Assembly: GCA_905235165.1 (NCBI GenBank)
Contig: CAJOKK010000043.1
Span: 1 to 13,144 of the forward strand
Reading direction: 5' to 3'
Length of the DNA: 13,144 bases
DNA from: an uncultured Atopobiaceae bacterium
GTDB taxonomy: Bacteria; Actinomycetota; Coriobacteriia; Coriobacteriales; Atopobiaceae
Each line of letters begins with the position of its first letter. Positions within the stretch are counted from its first letter, which is position 1. Shown piece by piece: positions 6,038 to 11,007 of this stretch. A program made the translations under genes and the position numbers. Below the pieces are notes generated by a model. The model saw only the letters and a list, made by a program, of their open reading frames with translations. It was not told where the DNA came from and did not search any database.

Positions 6038-6622
6038 TTACTTAGCAGCCTTGCCGAGCTTCCTGCGGATGTGCTCGCCAACGTAGTGGACACCCTTGCC
6101 CTTGTAAGGCTCAGGCGGACGCTTGGCGCGAATCTCGGCGGCAACCTGGCCAACCTGCTCCTTGGAGATGCCCTTCACGTTGATGTGCGTGTTGTCGGGA
6201 ACCTCGAAGGTGATGCCATCGGGCGCCGGGTAGTTAATCGGGTTGGAGTAGCCAAGAGCAAGCTCGAGATCCTTGCCCTTGAGCGTGGCACGGTAACCAA
6301 CGCCGGTCATCTCAAGCTGCTTCTCCCAGCCATCGGTAACACCAACAACCATGTTGTTGATGAGGGTACGCGTAAGGCCCTGCTGGGCGTTAGCGGCCTT
6401 GTAGGCCTTGGTGAGCTTGAAGTCCTCGTGGGAAAGCTCAGCGGTCTCAGGGGTGCGCGGGATCTTGACCAGAACCTCTTCGCCCTCGAGCTCGATGGCG
6501 AGAAGATCGGAGAACGTACGCACGAGCTCGCCCTTGGGACCCTTGACGGTCACGGTGCTGCCGTCGACTGTCACATTGACTCCGGACGGAATCTGGACAG
6601 GCTTCTTACCAATACGAGACAT
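6038..6622 (-). CDS. rplF: 50S ribosomal protein L6 with a short internal insertion
   Basis: L6 lies near the factor-binding site and sarcin-ricin loop of the 50S subunit. The protein begins MSRIGKKPVQIPSGVNVTVDG and carries the L6 landmarks GWEKQLEMTGVGYRATLKG (98-116) and PEPYKGKGVHYVGE (170-183). It is 194 residues, against the usual 175-180. The excess maps to about residues 56-84, between the two L6 repeat domains, where ELSHEDFKLTKAYKAANAQQ replaces a shorter linker. The rest aligns without gaps by eye. The ATG at 6622 follows AGGAGGAG. It is in the conserved rpsH-rplF-rplR order. Confidence 0.98.
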   Translation of the reverse strand: MSRIGKKPVQIPSGVNVTVDGSTVTVKGPKGELVRTFSDLLAIELEGEEVLVKIPRTPETAELSHEDFKLTKAYKAANAQQGLTRTLINNMVVGVTDGWEKQLEMTGVGYRATLKGKDLELALGYSNPINYPAPDGITFEVPDNTHINVKGISKEQVGQVAAEIRAKRPPEPYKGKGVHYVGEHIRRKLGKAAK

Positions 6623-6649
6623 TGTCTCCTCCTATCTAAATTCCGTTAC

Positions 6650-7048
6650 TTACCAGATGTAGCAGATGACCTCGCCGCCGATGCCCAGCTTACGAGCATC
6701 GCGGTCGCACATCATGCCCTTGGAAGTAGAGATGACGGCGGTACCGAGGCCGTTAATGACGCGCGGCATCTTGTCAGCCGTGGTGTAGATACGCAGACCG
6801 CACTTAGAGATGCGGCGAATGCCCTTGATGACCTTGGAACGCTTGGGGCCATACTTCAGGGTGATGTGCAGGGTCTTCTGGGGCTTGGTGTCCTCGACCT
6901 CATAGCCCGCGATGTAACCCTCCTCGCAGAAGACGCGAGCGATCTCAACGAGCACCTTCGTCGAGGGCATGGAGACCTCGGACTTGCCCGCAGAGTTAGC
7001 GTTGCGGATGCGCGTCAGCATGTCTGCGATGGGATCGGTAATCTTCAT
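6650..7048 (-). CDS. rpsH: 30S ribosomal protein S8
   Basis: S8 is a primary 16S rRNA-binding protein of the central domain and, in E. coli, represses the spc operon by binding mRNA near the rplE start. The 132-residue protein reads MKITDPIADMLTRIRNAN at the start. It has the closing RNA-binding signature (GLGTAVISTSKGMMCDRDAR, then GGEVICYIW). Length matches the family. The ATG at 7048 follows GAAGGAG and AAGG. Whether S8 controls this operon here is unknown, but the isolated rplE leader upstream is the place to look. Confidence 0.98.
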   Translation of the reverse strand: MKITDPIADMLTRIRNANSAGKSEVSMPSTKVLVEIARVFCEEGYIAGYEVEDTKPQKTLHITLKYGPKRSKVIKGIRRISKCGLRIYTTADKMPRVINGLGTAVISTSKGMMCDRDARKLGIGGEVICYIW

Positions 7049-7093
7049 TGATCCTTTTCTCCTTCGTTCGTTGATGAAACTGCGCGTATGGTT

Positions 7094-7116
7094 CGTCTTC
7101 TCCCTTGGCGAAGACG
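7094..7116 (-). other. Hairpin in the rpsN-rpsH spacer
   Basis: A 7-bp inverted repeat (CGTCTTC / GAAGACG, 9-nt loop) sits in the 90-nt rpsN-rpsH spacer, about 45 nt before the rpsH start. There is no T-run. It may be one of several processing or stability hairpins in this operon. Confidence 0.28.
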
Positions 7117-7138
7117 CCTCTACGCCAGACGCCCCAGC

Positions 7139-7324
7139 TTACCAGCTAGCTTTGGTGACGCCGGGAAGCTCGCCCTTGCTGGCCAGCTCGCGGAAGCAGA
7201 CACGGCACAGACCGAACTTGCGATAGACGGAGTGGGGACGCCCACAACGCTGGCAACGGTTCTGAGTGCGCGTGCTGAACTTCGGCTCGCGGTTAGCCTT
7301 GACGATCATCGATGTCTTAGCCAC
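7139..7324 (-). CDS. rpsN: 30S ribosomal protein S14, zinc (type Z)
   Basis: This 61-residue S14 is the short zinc-ribbon form that lies in the 30S head near the A site. The two CXXC pairs are Cys24/Cys27 (NRCQRCGRP) and Cys40/Cys43 (FGLCRVCFREL), and the tail GELPGVTKASW is diagnostic. The start codon is GTG (7322-7324) with AAGGAGG 4 nt upstream. An internal ATG five codons later lacks that spacing and would trim the family's MAKTSM start. It lies between rplE and rpsH, as in Gram-positive spc operons. Confidence 0.98.
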   Translation of the reverse strand: MAKTSMIVKANREPKFSTRTQNRCQRCGRPHSVYRKFGLCRVCFRELASKGELPGVTKASW

Positions 7325-7344
7325 AGATCCTCCTTCTTCGGTGA

Positions 7345-7360
7345 GCCCGGCGCACCGGGC
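7345..7360 (-). other. Small GC hairpin before rpsN
   Basis: GCCCGG and CCGGGC form a 6-bp all-GC stem with a CGCA loop between rplE and rpsN, 20 nt upstream of the rpsN start. It is close enough to affect access to the ribosome-binding site, but this is inference from position. Confidence 0.3.
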
Positions 7361-7381
7361 AAACCTTTCCTACTATTTGAC

Positions 7382-7942
7382 CTACTCAGCCTTGAACGGG
7401 AAGTGGAACGCGGTGAGAAGCGCGCGGCCCTCCTCGTCGTTGGGAGCAGTGGTCACGATGGTGATGTCCATACCGCGCGTGTGGTCGATCTTGTCGTAAT
7501 CGATCTCCGGGAAGATGAGCTGCTCGGTGACGCCCATGGAGAAGTTACCGTGGCCGTCGAAGCTCTTGGCGGAGATGCCGCGGAAGTCGCGGATACGCGG
7601 GATGGCAACAGCGATCAGACGATCGAGGAACTCCCACATGCGGTCGCCGCGGAGGGTGACCTTGGCGCCGATGGGCATGCCAGCACGCAGGCGGAAGGTT
7701 GCGATGGACTTGCGGGCGTGGGTGATGAGGGGCTGCTGGCCGGTGATGGCACGAAGGTCAGCAACGGCGGCGTCGATGGCCTTGGAGTCGGTAGCGGCCT
7801 CGCCAACGCCCATGTTCACAACGATCTTCTCGATCTTGGGAATCTGGTTGACGTTCTTGTACTCGAACTGCTTCTGCAGCTCGTCACGCACAGTGGCGTA
7901 GTAGGTCTCCTTGAGACGCGGAACGTACTTCTTGTCTGCCAT
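7382..7942 (-). CDS. rplE: 50S ribosomal protein L5
   Basis: L5 binds 5S rRNA in the central protuberance and contacts the P-site tRNA. The 186-residue protein starts MADKKYVPRLKETYYATVRD. It has the family landmarks IEKIVVNMGVGEA, TGQQPLITHARKSIATFRLR and MPIGAKVTLRG, and ends ITIVTTAPNDEEGRALL. Length is typical (about 180-187). The ATG at 7942 is preceded by AAGGAG at 7-nt spacing; an in-frame extension up to 8116 runs through the leader hairpin and is not L5-like. Unusually, it is not adjacent to rplX: about 1.38 kb of non-coding DNA lies between, so it heads its own transcription unit. Confidence 0.98.
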   Translation of the reverse strand: MADKKYVPRLKETYYATVRDELQKQFEYKNVNQIPKIEKIVVNMGVGEAATDSKAIDAAVADLRAITGQQPLITHARKSIATFRLRAGMPIGAKVTLRGDRMWEFLDRLIAVAIPRIRDFRGISAKSFDGHGNFSMGVTEQLIFPEIDYDKIDHTRGMDITIVTTAPNDEEGRALLTAFHFPFKAE

Positions 7943-7995
7943 GTTCACTCCTTCAAATCTTGGTGGTTTACGTGCGGGGACGTTGTCTCGCACCA

Positions 7996-8014
7996 CCCAG
8001 GTTGGCAACCTGGG
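7996..8014 (-). promoter_or_regulatory. Leader hairpin upstream of rplE
   Basis: CCCAGGTT and AACCTGGG form a perfect 8-bp stem with a 3-nt loop about 54 nt before the rplE ATG, inside the putative 5' leader. No T-run follows, so it is not a terminator by itself. It is a candidate site for autoregulation by a protein of the operon (S8 plays this role in E. coli) or for mRNA stability. The hairpin is seen; the function is inferred. Confidence 0.45.
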
Positions 8015-8070
8015 AGCCATTTTGCTTGCGCTCTGGGCAGAACTGTCCCTACCTAGAGACGCAAGGAAAC

Positions 8071-8099
8071 ATAATAGGGCAACTTTGGCTGAATTCCCA
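8071..8099 (-). promoter_or_regulatory. Candidate promoter for the rplE-secY operon
   Basis: On the minus strand TATTAT (8071-8076) matches the -10 consensus at 5 of 6 positions. TGGGAA (8094-8099) is a weak -35 at 17 bp. Transcription would start near 8064, giving a leader of about 120 nt that contains the 7996-8014 hairpin. A promoter is required somewhere here because a strong terminator follows rplX. The local A+T enrichment favours this spot. Confidence 0.5.
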
Positions 8100-8133
8100 G
8101 TCCATCTAAAGACCACACAATTGCGCCATGAGT

Positions 8134-8163
8134 GGGAGGTGGGAGCGGGAGTTGGGCTAGGGG
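8134..8163 (+). other. G-quadruplex-type motif upstream of the rplE promoter
   Basis: Five runs of three or more G occur in 30 nt on the plus strand (8134-8136, 8141-8143, 8147-8149, 8154-8156, 8160-8163), separated by loops of 4, 3, 4 and 3 nt. This satisfies the usual four-run G-quadruplex pattern with one run to spare. It lies 35 nt upstream of the putative rplE -35 element. Further G-runs continue to 8187. Folding in the cell is not shown. Confidence 0.5.
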
Positions 8164-8181
8164 CTCTTTCGGGATGAGGGT

Positions 8182-8310
8182 GGCGGGTGAAGGAGGAGGT
8201 GGTGTTATGAGGGAAGGTAACCCGCCGGCTGGGACTGCAGGTGACAAGAACGGCTGGGTTGGGGCTTTAGCTGCCAGCGAACCTCCCACCGGAGGTTCGC
8301 TGGCGTGGCC
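8182..8310 (+). repeat. Left arm of a ~125-bp inverted element pair
   Basis: This arm shares, in order and with near-identical spacing, a GGGTGAAGG(A/G)GG block, GGTGGTGTT, then after exactly 33 nt GGTGACAAGAAC, then after 30 nt the hairpin element. The partner lies at about 8722-8848 in opposite orientation. The hairpin here is a 14-bp perfect stem (GCCAGCGAACCTCC at 8272-8285, CACC loop, complement at 8290-8303). Blocks of conserved sequence separated by diverged sequence of equal length indicate true homology. No coding capacity is recognised. Confidence 0.75.
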
Positions 8311-8375
8311 TGTGGCTGCTCGGGACGTGATGCGTGAGCTTGGAAGGCCTTGACAGCTATTTGGTGGGTCACCGA

Positions 8376-8620
8376 ATTACGGACTTGAGCGGCCACAGCC
8401 GTCCAAGTCCGTCAAAACGGGGATCATATTGCGGACTCGAGCGGCCCCGGCCGTCGAAGTCCGTGAAAACGGGGTCAGAATTACGGACTCGAGCGGCCAC
8501 GGCCGTCCAAGTCCGTGAAACTGAGGGTCGTATTACGGACTCGAGCGGCCACGGCCGTCCAAGTCCGTGAAAAAGGGGTCGGAATTACGGACTTGAGCGG
8601 CTCCGGCCGTCGAAGTCCGT
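8376..8620. repeat. Tandem array 1: five 52-bp units, each with a 34-bp palindrome
   Basis: Units begin at 8376, 8428, 8480, 8532 and 8584, spaced exactly 52 bp. Each has a conserved 37-bp core starting ATT(A/G)CGGACT and ending AAGTCCGT, then a 15-bp less conserved linker (typically GAAAACGGGGTCAGA). The core is a near-perfect palindrome: ACGGACTTGAGCGGCC pairs with GGCCGTCCAAGTCCGT across a 2-nt centre, giving a 16-bp stem with one mismatch and one wobble. Changes in copies 2 and 5 fall mostly in mid-stem. The linkers are too short and too alike to be CRISPR spacers. Confidence 0.92.
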
Positions 8621-8682
8621 AAAACGAAATCGCGTAGGCGCTGTGATCCAATGCACGGAGAGCGCAGATACTAGTACGTAGC

Positions 8683-8704
8683 TGCAGTTTCCCCACCAAC
8701 TGCA
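8683..8704. other. Inverted repeat TGCAGTT/AACTGCA between arrays
   Basis: A 7-bp inverted repeat with an 8-nt loop lies between array 1 and the right inverted arm. It may belong to the same dispersed element. The rest of 8621-8720 shows nothing recognisable. Confidence 0.3.
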
Positions 8705-8721
8705 ACAAGCGGACGCTCGTC

Positions 8722-8848
8722 ACGCCGGCAAACCTCCGGTGGGAGGTTTGCCGGGAACCGAGCCCCCAAAGCCTGCAGTTCTTGTCACCTTCAGTTTCTG
8801 GCGAGAAAGCCTCGTTCGTCGCAACACCACCTCCCCCCTTCACCCACC
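8722..8848 (-). repeat. Right arm of the ~125-bp inverted element pair
   Basis: On the minus strand this segment repeats the blocks of the left arm (8182-8310) in the same order and with the same 33-nt and about 31-nt spacings. Its hairpin is CCGGCAAACCTCC with a GGTG loop and its complement (8725-8754), a 13-bp perfect stem. Together with the left arm it brackets the five-unit array. The arms could be terminal inverted repeats of a non-autonomous element or two independent insertions; no transposase or target duplication is visible. Confidence 0.75.
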
Positions 8849-8876
8849 TTCTTCTAGCCGCAAAGCCACTGACGGG

Positions 8877-9188
8877 AAGTTGGAGAAACAGGCCCTTGAA
8901 ATTACAACTATGCGGCACGGGTGCCGGTAAGTTGGAGAAAAAGGGCCTTGTTATCACAACTATGCGGCACGGGTGTCGGTAAGTTGGAGAAATGGGGCCT
9001 TGTTATCACAACTATGCGGCACGGGTGTCGGTAAGTTGGAGAAATGGGGCCTTGTTATCACAACTATGCGGCACGGGTGCCGGTAAGTTGGAGAAACGGG
9101 GTCTTGTTATCACAACTGTGCGGCAGCCTTGCCGGTAAGTTGGAGGAAAAGGGCCCCGTAATTACAACTTTGCGGCAGTTATTCTCCC
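8877..9188. repeat. Tandem array 2: six 52-bp units
   Basis: Units begin at 8877, 8929, 8981, 9033, 9085 and 9137, again exactly 52 bp apart, but with no sequence similarity to array 1. Each starts AAGTTGGAG(A/G)AA, has a GGCC-like centre, then ATCACAACT and TGCGGCA. Two small inverted repeats recur: AGTTG...CAACT, and CGGCA-CGGG-TGCCG in copies 1 and 4. Units 3 and 4 differ by one base; the outer units, especially 1 and 6, are the most diverged. That pattern is typical of arrays that grow by internal duplication. Open frames on either strand are translations of the repeat, not genes. Confidence 0.92.
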
Positions 9189-9213
9189 CACGAGCAACCA
9201 ACCGACACGACGG

Positions 9214-9241
9214 CAAACCTCCGGCGGGAGGTTTGCCGGGA
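9214..9241. repeat. Third copy of the GC-rich hairpin element
   Basis: CGGCAAACCTCC, a GGCG loop and its 12-bp complement form a hairpin nearly identical to the one at 8725-8754 and in the same orientation. The flanking GACG and GGGAGG(T)CGAACCCC are only partly similar to that copy. It sits about 26 bp from the rplX terminator (downstream of it in transcription) and looks like a truncated copy of the dispersed element. Confidence 0.75.
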
Positions 9242-9266
9242 GGTCGAACCCCAACTTCGCCCGACA

Positions 9267-9298
9267 CAAAAAGGGGCGCCCCTTTCGGGACGCCCCTT
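9267..9298 (-). terminator. Intrinsic terminator after rplX
   Basis: On the minus strand AAGGGGCGTCCC pairs with GGGGCGCCCCTT over 12 bp (one G-T wobble) around a GAAA tetraloop. The T-run that completes the stem continues for three more Ts. It starts 25 nt past the rplX stop. It is as strong as the terminator after secY and shares its GGGGCGCCCC stem. It should end the upstream ribosomal-protein transcript here, in the middle of the normally continuous spc gene set. Confidence 0.92.
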
Positions 9299-9322
9299 GG
9301 CGATACCTATGGTCAGGCGATC

Positions 9323-9637
9323 TTAGAACTCAGCGCCGCACTTCTTGCAGACGCGCTTCTTGTCGGTGCCCGTGCCGGTGTGGCCAACGCGGGTCGGCTT
9401 GCCGCACTTGGGGCAGATAAGCTGGACGTTGGAAACATCGATAGCGGCCTCGCGCTCGATGATGCCACCACCCTGGCCCATCTGGTTGCTCTTCTGGTGC
9501 TTCTTCACCACGGCAACGCCCTCGACAACGACCTTGCCCTCGGCGGGCAGCGCACGCAGGACCTCGCCCTGAGCGCCCTTGTCCTTACCGGAAAGGACCT
9601 GGACCTTGTCGCCCTTCTTCACGTTCATCTTAGGCAT
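9323..9637 (-). CDS. rplX: 50S ribosomal protein L24 (four-cysteine form)
   Basis: L24 starts 50S assembly by binding the 5' end of 23S rRNA near the exit tunnel. The 104-residue protein has an N-terminal KOW motif (about 6-29; KGDKVQVLSGKDKGAQGEVL) and the HQKSNQMGQGGGIIEREAAI stretch. The C-terminus has two cysteine pairs, Cys75/Cys78 (ICPKCGKPTRVG) and Cys97/Cys100 (RVCKKCGAEF), which should bind zinc. The ATG at 9637 follows AAGGAG, which overlaps the rplN stop. It is unusual in being the last gene of its transcript: a terminator and not rplE follows. Confidence 0.98.
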   Translation of the reverse strand: MPKMNVKKGDKVQVLSGKDKGAQGEVLRALPAEGKVVVEGVAVVKKHQKSNQMGQGGGIIEREAAIDVSNVQLICPKCGKPTRVGHTGTGTDKKRVCKKCGAEF

Positions 9638-9648
9638 GAGTCCACTCC

Positions 9649-10017
9649 TTACAGAGTCTCGGGTGCAAGCGAGACGATCTTCATGTACTTGCGGTCACGC
9701 AGCTCACGAGCAACGGGCCCGAAGATACGGGTGCCGCGGGGCTCGCCTTCCTTGTCGACCACAACGCAGGCGTTCTGGTCGAACTTGATGTAGCTGCCGT
9801 CCTTACGACGGGTCTCCTTGGTGGTGCGCACGACGACGCAACGCACGATGTCACCCTTCTTGATGTTGCCGCCGGGAGTAGCCTCCTGGACGGCGCAGAT
9901 GATGACGTCGGCGAGACGCGCATAACGACGCTTGGAGCCACCAAGAACCTTGATGCACTTCACACGCTTGGCGCCGCTGTTGTCAGCGACGTTGAGCATG
10001 GACTCCATCTGAATCAT
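9649..10017 (-). CDS. rplN: 50S ribosomal protein L14
   Basis: L14 binds 23S rRNA and forms intersubunit bridges with 16S helix 44. The protein is exactly the family length, 122 residues. It starts MIQMESMLNVADNSGAKRVK and contains the signature ARLADVIICAVQEATPGG and the closing FGPVARELRDRKYMKIVSLA. The ATG at 10017 has GGAGG at 7-nt spacing. An in-frame ATG 21 codons upstream gives a non-conserved prefix and no ribosome-binding site, so I reject it. It heads the spc gene set in E. coli; here it continues the S10-type unit. Confidence 0.98.
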   Translation of the reverse strand: MIQMESMLNVADNSGAKRVKCIKVLGGSKRRYARLADVIICAVQEATPGGNIKKGDIVRCVVVRTTKETRRKDGSYIKFDQNACVVVDKEGEPRGTRIFGPVARELRDRKYMKIVSLAPETL

Positions 10018-10033
10018 TGCGAATCCTCCAAAA

Positions 10034-10066
10034 GCCAGAGGTGCGCGCCTATGGGACGCACATGGC
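10034..10066 (-). other. Imperfect hairpin in the rpsQ-rplN spacer
   Basis: GCCA and GTGCG pair with CGCAC and TGGC across small internal loops, followed by TTTT just ahead of the rplN ribosome-binding site. This spacer (66 nt) marks the S10/spc boundary of other bacteria. The structure could attenuate transcription or restrain rplN translation, but the stem is interrupted and confidence is low. Confidence 0.25.
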
Positions 10067-10083
10067 CAGAAGTGATGCATTGC

Positions 10084-10350
10084 TTACTTGGCCTTCTCGA
10101 CGATCTCGACCAGGCGCCAACGCTTGGTCTTGGAGAGAGGCCTGGTCTCCATAACGCGCACGGTGTCGCCGAGGCCAGCCTCGCCGTTCTCGTCGTGCAC
10201 GTGGAGCTTCTTGTGGACGGTCATCATCTTGCTGTACTTGGGATGACGCTTGCGGTACTCGATCTGCACCGTGATGGTCTTCGCCCCGGAGAGCGAGGTG
10301 ACCACGCCGGTACGGACCTTACGAGCGTTCCTGGTCTCGGTTTCAGCCAT
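10084..10350 (-). CDS. rpsQ: 30S ribosomal protein S17
   Basis: S17 is an OB-fold primary binder of the 5' domain of 16S rRNA. The 88-residue protein has TGVVTSLSGAKTITVQIEYR (14-33), HPKYSKMMTVHKKLHVHDEN and the closing GDTVRVMETRPLSKTKRWRL. Length is within the family range. The ATG at 10350 follows AGGAG by 9 nt. It ends the rplP-rpmC-rpsQ triplet, the usual end of the S10 operon. Confidence 0.98.
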   Translation of the reverse strand: MAETETRNARKVRTGVVTSLSGAKTITVQIEYRKRHPKYSKMMTVHKKLHVHDENGEAGLGDTVRVMETRPLSKTKRWRLVEIVEKAK

Positions 10351-10368
10351 TTCTCTACTCTCCTGGTC

Positions 10369-10578
10369 TTAGTTCTGGGCGTTCTCGGCCGCGATCTCGC
10401 GAGCACGCATCTCAGTCTGGACGCGGGCGATGTCACGCTTGACGGCGGTCACGCGGGCGGTGTTGTCCAGCTGGCTAGTGGCCATCTGGAAGCGGAGGTT
10501 GAAGAGCTCCGCACGCCCGTCCTCGAGCTTAGCGGCGAGCTCGGCATCAGAGAGCTCGCGGATGTCCTTATACTTCAT
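10369..10578 (-). CDS. rpmC: 50S ribosomal protein L29
   Basis: L29 lies at the polypeptide exit where signal recognition particle and trigger factor dock. The 69-residue protein is an all-helical hairpin: MKYKDIRELSDAELAAKLED, then ELFNLRFQMATSQLDNTARV and a second helix ending AENAQN. The ATG at 10578 lies 3 nt after the rplP stop, with GGAGGAG inside the last codons of rplP, so coupling is likely. Confidence 0.98.
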   Translation of the reverse strand: MKYKDIRELSDAELAAKLEDGRAELFNLRFQMATSQLDNTARVTAVKRDIARVQTEMRAREIAAENAQN

Positions 10579-10581
10579 TGC

Positions 10582-11007
10582 CTACTCCTCCACGTCCTGG
10601 TCGGCGCGGGTGACGATCTTGGTCTTGATGGGCAGCTTGTGCTGGGCAAGGCGCAGAGCCTCGCGAGCAACCTCGTCGGAAACGCCCGTGATCTCGAACA
10701 TGATACGGCCGGGCTTGACGACGGCCACCCACTCCTCGGGGTTACCCTTACCGGAACCCATGCGGGTCTCAGCCGGCTTCTTGGTGATGGGCTTGTCCGG
10801 GAAGATGGTGATCCAGACCTTACCGCCACGCTTCATGTGGCGGGTCATAGCGACACGGCAGGCCTCGATCTGGCGGTTGGTGATCCAGTGGGCCTCGAGG
10901 GCCTGAATGCCGTAATCACCGAAGTGGAGCTGGGTGTTGCCCTTGGCGTGGCCCTTCATGGAACCGCGCTGGACCTTGCGGTGAAGCACGCGCTTAGGTG
11001 CGAGCAT
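10582..11007 (-). CDS. rplP: 50S ribosomal protein L16
   Basis: L16 contacts the aminoacyl-tRNA elbow at the 50S A site and is needed late in assembly. The 141-residue protein starts MLAPKRVLHRKVQRGSMKGH. It has the signature segments RRGGK-type MKRGGKVWITIFPDKPITKK (58-77) and RMGSGKGNPEEWVAVVKPGR (82-101). Length is standard. The ATG overlaps the rpsC stop by one base (TAATG), and GAGGAGG lies in the end of rpsC, a clear case of coupled translation. Confidence 0.98.
   Translation of the reverse strand: MLAPKRVLHRKVQRGSMKGHAKGNTQLHFGDYGIQALEAHWITNRQIEACRVAMTRHMKRGGKVWITIFPDKPITKKPAETRMGSGKGNPEEWVAVVKPGRIMFEITGVSDEVAREALRLAQHKLPIKTKIVTRADQDVEE

Noticed and set aside
7943..8116. N-terminal extension of rplE back to 8116
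   Set aside because: The added residues are not L5-like and cover the leader hairpin, while the ATG at 7942 has an ideal AAGGAG.
8481..8957. Minus-strand open frame through the rplX-rplE repeats
   Set aside because: It runs from array 2 through the right inverted arm into array 1; the peptide only mirrors the repeats.
8376..9188. CRISPR array
   Set aside because: Array 1 linkers are 15 bp and similar to one another, and array 2 is a gapless 52-bp tandem repeat without unique spacers. No cas gene is present.
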